A stretch of 64,000 nt of DNA from Mesocentrotus franciscanus. Its lineage: Eukaryota > Echinodermata > Echinoidea > Camarodonta > Strongylocentrotidae. The stretch covers positions 60,820,605-60,884,604 of the forward strand of contig CP137666.1 of the NCBI GenBank assembly GCA_037976565.1. Direction: 5' to 3'. Every line of letters starts with the position of its first letter. Position 1 is the first letter of the stretch. The notes below the pieces were generated by a model. That model was given only the letters and a program-made list of their open reading frames with translations, searched no databases and had not been told where the DNA came from. This document shows, one piece after another, positions 57,901 to 64,000 of the stretch. The translations under genes and the position numbers were made by a program.

Positions 57901-60900
57901 AGTCTCTTGGTATTCTAAGGAGTAAGTGTGGGGGCAAAAATCTCACAGAAATGGCACCAGTGTGCTAGCTTTAATGTCAGGGCTAATCCACTTCCATTTA
58001 CTCTAAATCTGTTTGAATTTGTAGTTCATAGTGGATTCACCATATTCAGTGGAAATGATGGTAGAATCCATGTATGTTGGGGCATCACTTTTCATAATGA
58101 AAATCATCTACTGTCAGTTGTTATGCCCCCTTAGAAATGTACAACATCTTTCCAATTCATGCATGTTTTGCACACAAATCAATAATTATATTATAAAGTG
58201 GGGTAATTTTTTAACCTCCCTCTGCCAACTGGAATATGAAAACATGAATTTCTAGTCTAGTTAAATTTAGATCATAACTCCAACCATTATATCACATAAC
58301 TTTTCCCCTTATTGAAAATTGTAGGAATGAATCCTTTGTAGTATTACTGTTCATCTTCAGTTTCTGTTTGGGTTGCAGGTACCTGATAGACAGCAAGTGG
58401 TTCAAACAATGGAAGAAATTTGTTGGCTATGACAGCTGGGATGCATATAACATGGGCAATGATGCCTCCAACCCTGGACCAGTGGACAACTCGGGTCTCT
58501 TTGTGGGTAAGGAATACATGGAGCATTCAAGAATGGAGTATTATGTTGGGAGGATAAGAGTGTATCCTTCAGCTATCCATGCATACTCTTTTCTTGTGAT
58601 GAAATGAAAGTATGGTAGAGGGGAGTGCATCATGTCCAAAAAAAATTATGTTAACGCTCAAAAATTTAATTCATTAAAAATGATGGAGATATTTGGAAAG
58701 GGTTTTTGTTTACTTAGAAATGAAGGAATCATTCCTGAGATGAGTAGATGGAGAAGGATAATAGTTTCGGTGGATTTCCGCCGAATTCAAGAATTCAAGA
58801 CGGGGGGGGGGACTAAATCTGAATTATCATTAATTGTACATGTACCATGGACTTCACTACCTTAGCAGCATTTTTCTCTCATCTGAACAATGTTATAAAG
58901 TCCCTTTAAGCAAGATGGGGTAACAAATATTTCTCAAATTTAGAATTTAAATGCAAGGAAAATGTGTCCTTGAACGTAAATATATTCTAAAGTTTTCTGC
59001 GGAAAGGGGGCATGGCCCCCTTTTACCCCCGTAAGGGGGCGCTGTCCACTTAACCCCCGCTAGGGGCGTTTCCCCTGGACCCCTTTTCAACCTTCCTCTT
59101 TTTGGGGAATTTCTCTGTCTTATCCCTGAGTATGATAACTACTCACAAAGATAAAGTATGAACTTGTAATTGGAAGGAATTTACTTTTTATGCTTCTGTC
59201 ATGAAAGGTGGTGCCAGAGGCATTATTAAGTCATCATATCCTAACTCTCCTTGAAAGAGGGAGTGATTCTTTTTATTATGTTTGATTATTGCAGTGGTAA
59301 GTACATCATGGTCCCCATGGCATTAATAGAAGGGAGGGGGAAACATGAGGGAGATATTAGTTGGTCTAGTGGTCAGCTTTTGGTCATGGTCTACACACTG
59401 ACAAATGACAATGATGTATCTCAGTTTGAAACTATGTCACTCCTTTTGGATAGTGACATCAAAGGTCAGATCACAGTCAAATAGTCACATCTTACAGAGA
59501 CACATTTTAAACAAAAAAACATTTACATTTTTCATCCTTCCTCCAAACAAAATCCATATCATTTCTCTCATGCCTTTCTGATTGTTCAGAGGGAGATGTG
59601 GGTAACTTGAAGGAGCATCTTATTGATGAGCTTGACTATGTTCTGGTCCCTACTGCAATCTGGGAGAACCTGACCACATGGTATGGTGCGGTCAAGAATC
59701 AGCCTCCAGTACATAGAAAGGTAAGGCCAAAGAACAATACCCCAGGGCAGTGTCTCACAGAACTGTCATAAGTCCAAGATCATTGTCATCCATTTGAACT
59801 TCATAGATGTTTCAAACTGATATTGTGGAACGTGGGCATATGGCAAATTTGTGAGATAGTGCCCAGTTTCTGATTTTTGTAAATTTTCCCTTAAATTTTA
59901 AGTAATAACGAATAAAAAAGAGGAGAATGAATGCCCAATTATGCCGTAACAAAGATGTTCCTTTGACAAAGAGTATGTATATCAACAGCCTTTTCACTAA
60001 AGCTACCACATGGATCTATCCCAAGTTTTAAATTGTGAAGAAAGTTAGTTTTGTCAGGAAAATAGTCTAAAATTTGGATATAAGGCACATCATGTTAATT
60101 TCATGTTTTATTTGGTGCTTACAAAAACACATGAAATACTGTTAAGGAAAGGTGGTAGATTTTCATTTGTTAATTAACTCATGAACTAGTACAATATATG
60201 CATCCGTCCATCTTTTTGTGTAATTATGCATTACCTTTTTCATTTTCACTATTTTTATGCCTCCGCTACAACGTAGCCGGAGGCATTATGTTTTCTGGTT
60301 GTCCGTCCCGTACATACGTACGTCCCGTTCTCGTGATCGCGTTATCTCAAGAACCAATTGATGGATTACCGCCAAACTTGGGTCATGTATGTATCTTGCA
60401 GAGCTAATGAACTGATTAGATTTTGGGGTCACGAGGTCAAAGGTCAAAGGTCACAGGGCTCATTATGTATGCATAAATAGCTCGTGATCACGTTATCTCA
60501 AGAAATGATTGATGGATTACCGCAAAACTTGGGTCATGTATGTATCTTGCAGAGTCAATGAACTGATTAGATTTGGGGGTCACGAGGTCAAAGGTCACAG
60601 GGCTCATTATGTATCTCAAAATAGCTTGTTATCGCGTTATCATTAGAACCAACAGATGGATTACAATCAAACTTGAATTTTACAAATTGCTTCCATTTTG
60701 GTTTGTAAAATTGCTCTATGGCGGAGGCATCATTTTCGACTGCGCGCAGTTGAAGTTCCATCTAGTTTTTTTTATTTTGCAGGTTGTTGAATATGGTATG
60801 TTTGTCAAACACTGCAAAGTAGAGGTGTATTTGATGGAGCTCAAGTTGTGTGAAAATAGCAATCTAGACAACATGGTGCCTCAGAAGTTTAGCAAAGCTG

Positions 60901-63831
60901 ACACAATAGGTAAGTTGAGTGTTCTTAATGTCTTATTCTCAGTTTGTTTCATGCAAAACAACTTACAGTAGTTAATTTCTTCACCTGAATGAAATATGCT
61001 ATAAATAGTGAACATTATAAGCCAATCTGTTCATATTATGTGCCTTCTTCTGAACGATATGTAGTCACCAAGAATATAACAAGAACACATGGCAAAGAAG
61101 AAAAATTGATGCAAGAAATACCTCAGCCATGTGACATAAGATGAGAATTTGGTATCTAAAAATAAAAAAAACAATCATTATAAAACAAGGTTCTATTTCC
61201 AGTGATGAACTTTGAATTTCAGATTTGCTATGATTCTAATAAGTGCATAAAAGGCAATCAGTTAATGTTTGCAAATTTGAAGTATAAATTTGTTTCACCA
61301 TACAATCATGAAACAATTGGGCTTTGAAAGTACTCCAGAAAGAAAATCCTGCTTGTAAAAATATGAAAATCCCAGTCGCTTAGGACATGATGATATAGAA
61401 ACAAATTCCAGGAAATGTAGAGAAATATAAAACTTTGCTGGAATTGTTGAAGCTTGCATATTTTTAAGGGGTGAAATTGTGAACTGTCAATCGAGTATAT
61501 TTATTTAAAAAAATTATCTCACATTTACTGCATGTAAACATGACAAACATTACACTTACTCTAAATATTTTGTCTTGGGATTTGGCGGGTTCCTTTATTT
61601 GTAATGTACCTTAAGTTGAAATGCATTTTTCAAAGAATAATGTTTACAACCAACACAGTCCAATACCCCAGCATTGAGTTTAAATACATAGAGATCACTC
61701 TCTTGTGCATTGTCACCTTTGACGTTTCAGGTGATGGCCTGGTCCCAGTATTTGTAATGTACTTAAAATGCATTGTTGTTTGCATTGAAATGTACCAAGA
61801 CTAACATTTACAACTGATAAAATACTGCTCTTATAGCATACTGCCGTAGCAGTGTCTTGATATACATAGAGATAACCGTCTTTCGCCTTGTCACCTTTGA
61901 CATTTGAGGTGATGGCCTGAATATTTGGGGAATGTCATCACTGAGTGTAAGACCCTCCCCAGTCAGCTCATTACGAAGAGATTGAGTGAAGCAAGAGTAA
62001 GGGTTACTTACACCGTTAAAGATACATTTAGTACTGGTTATGTGATGATATTGTGAAATAAAAACTGTCTGGAAGCAATGAGAAAAGATAGATTATATAA
62101 CACGTAAGGATTGGGGTATACTTTGAGGTTTTTGAATAATCAAATTCACAAGAAAGTCTCGGTCTTGCTGGAAGTCACATGTACTCCACATAGAAATGGG
62201 TATATGGCACTACACACACATGTAGCATGAATGTTTCATTGTTTTGTCCAAACTTTTCAGATATTTCTCATCATATTTCAAATATGAGGGCATTTGAAGA
62301 GCACTTCTTTTCAGGGGACTTTTCTCCTAAGATATTTTTCAGACTTGCCTAAAAAGAAGGAAAAAGTGCACAATTCATATTTAAACTTTTACCAGAACCC
62401 AACCTTCTCTTTAAGAGCAGACTGATGCTGTGTATATGAATGGGGATAATGGGAACATGACCTGGCAGATATGTTGATAAACATTGGCAATTGATGAAGT
62501 CATATGTCACATGGTAGATCATGTGACCAACCATTGAAAGACACATTGTATGTACATCAACCTTTCTCTGAATGTTACTTGCTGTACATGTAGATTACTA
62601 GTAATGTAGTGTTATACCGGTAAGCATGATGGAAGATTTTAATAAGATTTGAAAAGGCCACTTCATACAATGTGTATATGTATGTTGGTGTTTCTTCATT
62701 GTAATACACAATTCAAACTAAAAGGCTTCCACTATCAGTGTATATAATGTAGAATAGAAGAACAGTGTCAGAATGTTTTTTTATTTTAACTAGAAATATA
62801 TGGAGTGATGTCTACATGAAACCTTCACTAATAGTACAAACATCCATGCAGTGGAATCATTACAAGTTATCAGAACTTATCGAGAATTTTTTATTTTTTA
62901 TTGAAAATGTAAACTTCATCATGATATTGTAGTTTTATTCGACTCTTTTTTGGTGGAGTCGGGGGTGGGGGTGGGGGGTTCAGGTAACATTAATTAGTTC
63001 TCATGAGAATTGATAGTGGCTTTGTGTATCTTTGACCCTTGTATGTGACGTTGCTGGAATTTTTGTATTTGTTTTATTCAGTCTAGAAGATCTTTTTATT
63101 TTTATAATGACTTTAATTATGTCAATTTCATAACTAATCATCAGTTTCCAAGACTGCCTTTATTACCAACTTACAGAATCAACCTTAATATGACTGATAT
63201 TTCTGCTTTTTTTTTCAGAAACTATTGAGAAGGAAATGAAGAGGTTATTCAATATTGAAGATGAAAAAGAGACGAGAATATGGAATAAGTACATGAGCAA
63301 TACTTATGAGCAGCTAAGCAAGAAAGAAAACACTGTTCAAGATGCAGGCTTATATCAGGGGCAGGTATGGTTCAAAATCAGTTTAATTCGAATTAAGAGA
63401 ATCTTAGCTAGTTTAATTGGATAATCTACAATATATTAAATGTCTAATTTTATTGCACTGTTTCAGAATTTTCTTTTAAGAATACAATTGTCAAAACTAC
63501 TCTATAAATACAATTTTTAAATTATGCATAAAGATAAGAAAGCAAATGAAATACTAACCCATTGCCTACGGGAACCTGGCAGCTCCTTTATCAAGCTTTA
63601 TTAGGGGAATGAAAGTATTCAGTGTTGAGTAAGAAATCTTAAAATTTGCTTTTTCCCTCTCTGCATTCTCTTTTAAACACAGGTCCTTGTGATAGAACAG
63701 AAGAACCAAGATGGCACATGGCCAAGGCAGCCAGCTAGCAATAATAGCTCTACCAACAGTTCTTACAAAGATAGCTCTAGTAGTACATCCACAAACAGTA
63801 GCAGATACATCACAAACTCCTCTGGGAAAAG
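54902..63831 (+). CDS. Ubiquitin carboxyl-terminal hydrolase of the USP4/11/15 group, 5' part
   Basis: Six coding exons: 54902-54999, 58379-58506, 59590-59720, 60783-60909, 63219-63364 and 63683-63831. All have GT/AG junctions with phases 2, 1, 0, 1, 0 and 2, giving about 259 residues; the gene continues beyond the window. The start MAEGGG has a good Kozak context and matches the family N terminus. Exons 1-4 encode the DUSP domain ([71 protein letters not shown]). Exons 4-5 begin the ubiquitin-like domain ([42 protein letters not shown]). Exon 6 ends it and enters a Ser/Asn-rich linker. The catalytic Cys and His boxes lie outside. These enzymes remove ubiquitin from signalling and splicing substrates. 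USP4, USP11 and USP15 arose by vertebrate duplication, so one pre-duplication gene is expected here. Confidence 0.93.
55260..55335. repeat. (AGT)n microsatellite in USP intron 1
   Basis: AGTAGTAGTAGTAGTAG with interruptions, preceded by AGATCTAGATCT. Confidence 0.8.
55595..56295. promoter_or_regulatory. GC-rich promoter-like segment inside USP intron 1
   Basis: Much richer in GC and CpG than its surroundings at 55600-55800. It contains a YY1-like AAAAATGGCGACC (55818-55830), a full CRE TGACGTCA (56241-56248) and an NRF1 palindrome TGCGCATGCGCGA (56278-56290). Such combinations are typical of housekeeping promoters. It could be an alternative USP promoter or the promoter of an unrecognised transcript. 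The 144-codon plus-strand frame at 55595-56029 has no recognisable domain. Confidence 0.35.
56540..56590. repeat. Hairpin with 15-bp arms
   Basis: TAAGGGCTTGGTGATA and TATCACCAAGCCTTA pair with one bulged G around a 20-base AT-rich loop. Confidence 0.55.
56891..56953. repeat. 18-bp palindrome followed by a 21-bp-arm hairpin
   Basis: TGCGCTGTATACAGCGCA (56891-56908) is a perfect palindrome. Directly after it ATGGATACAAACTATCATC and GATGACAGTTTGTACCAT pair with one bulge and two mismatches around GCCTCGGT. These may be the remains of a small inverted-repeat element. Confidence 0.6.
57430..58145 (-). repeat. Inverted repeat arm 2 (pair of 53520-54100)
   Basis: Reverse complement of the repeat at 53.5-54.1 kb. 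The two arms enclose the USP first exon and most of intron 1 (about 3.4 kb). The copy here has an extra duplicated GGGAGACAGTCTC segment at about 57465 and 57740. No coding sequence survives. Confidence 0.8.
58980..59095. repeat. GC-rich repeat fragment in USP intron 2
   Basis: GGGGGCATGGCCCCC, CCCCGTAAGGGGGCGCTGTC and CCCCTGGACCCC resemble units of the tandem repeat at 27.6-28.5 kb. Confidence 0.5.
60255..60775 (+). mobile_element. Dispersed element with GGAGGCAT inverted ends in USP intron 3
   Basis: It starts with a hairpin (ATGCCTCCGCTACAACGTAG, then CCGGAGGCAT) and ends TGGCGGAGGCATCATTTTCG. The interior has three diverged ~115-bp direct units, each with CGTTATCTCAAGAA, TTGATGGATTACCG and, in two of them, GGTCACGAGGTCAAAGGTCA. 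It ends 8 bases before exon 4's pyrimidine tract. Related units lie at 9.9-10.2 kb. No coding capacity. Confidence 0.7.
60910..63218 (+). other. USP intron 4
   Basis: A 2.3-kb intron without coding similarity. A diverged tandem duplication lies at about 61597-61925. A G-rich GGGGGTGGGGGTGGGGGG tract lies at about 62960-62980. Confidence 0.6.
61597..61925. repeat. Diverged tandem duplication, ~160-bp units
   Basis: Both units start TTTGTAATGTAC(C)TTAA and end with ATACATAGAGAT, CTTGTCACCTTTGAC and AGGTGATGGCCTG. This is a local duplication in USP intron 4. Confidence 0.7.
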
Positions 63832-64000
63832 GTGAGAACAGTCTCTGCTTTGGCTCCTTTCAGGGTAGATATTTGTCCTTAAACCCGCCTTGGGCAAGCT
63901 GAGTTGTTGGTCTGAAGAGTAGACTTGGTTGATTTATATGTATTGACGTGTTATAGGCAGGCAGAGCGATGTTTATAACCTTATTATGGCAACCTTATCA

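Overview
The window is animal nuclear DNA: split genes with GT/AG introns, long AT-rich introns, many microsatellites, tRNA-derived SINEs, non-LTR retrotransposon fragments and numerous non-autonomous DNA transposons. The gene content (a tandem UDP-glucuronosyltransferase cluster, a single-exon rhodopsin-like GPCR and a USP4/11/15-type deubiquitinase) and the repeat style suggest a marine deuterostome invertebrate, most likely an echinoderm such as a sea urchin. That assignment is an inference; no diagnostic marker gene is present.

Layout. 1-4.4 kb: repeats and no gene I can support. 4.47-5.94 kb (minus): a complete intronless class A GPCR with unusual core motifs. 6-11.5 kb: SINE, a long palindromic minisatellite, microsatellites. 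11.55-13.25 kb (minus): remains of a UGT exon 2 (split by a small hAT-like insertion) and of a UGT exon 1. 13.8-16.1 kb: low-complexity DNA and a ~180-bp tandem repeat carrying nuclear-receptor-like DR1 motifs. 17.3-46.05 kb (minus): the main UGT locus. 46.7-50.8 kb (minus): one complete four-exon UGT gene. 51-53.4 kb: a decayed non-LTR retrotransposon. 54.9 kb to the right edge (plus): the first six coding exons of a USP4/11/15-family gene, running out of the window.

The main result is the UGT locus. Five intact first exons (B, C, D, E, G; 289-296 codons each) with signal peptide, catalytic His and Asp and a phase-0 splice donor lie in tandem on the minus strand at 46.05, 37.71, 34.21, 31.24 and 23.57 kb. 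A truncated sixth lies at 29.1 kb. I can find only one set of exons 2-4 downstream of all of them (21.5, 20.0 and 17.6 kb). The acceptor of exon 2 is phase 0 and every donor is phase 0, so each first exon could be joined to the same three constant exons to give proteins of 535-542 residues. This is the architecture of the vertebrate UGT1A locus: variable acceptor-substrate domain, constant UDP-sugar and membrane domain. The upstream neighbour, gene A, has the same exon structure but its own private exons 2-4. Remnants F (29.1 kb), H (13.2 kb), an exon-2 relic at 21.7 kb and the exon-2 pseudogene at 11.6-12.1 kb show birth and death of cassettes.

The repeat landscape is also informative. Several DNA transposons can be delimited exactly by target-site duplications: hAT-like elements at 11632-11929, 18387-19504 and 25432-28656 (8-bp duplications) and a 510-bp MITE at 17833-18342 (TAA duplication). 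Two of the hAT-like composites carry the same satellite plus a fragment of a C2H2 zinc-finger coding sequence. A foldback element in intron 1 of UGT gene A shares its end motif with the palindromic minisatellite at 7.6-8.1 kb. All coordinates of exons and elements were read by eye; no alignment or database search was possible.
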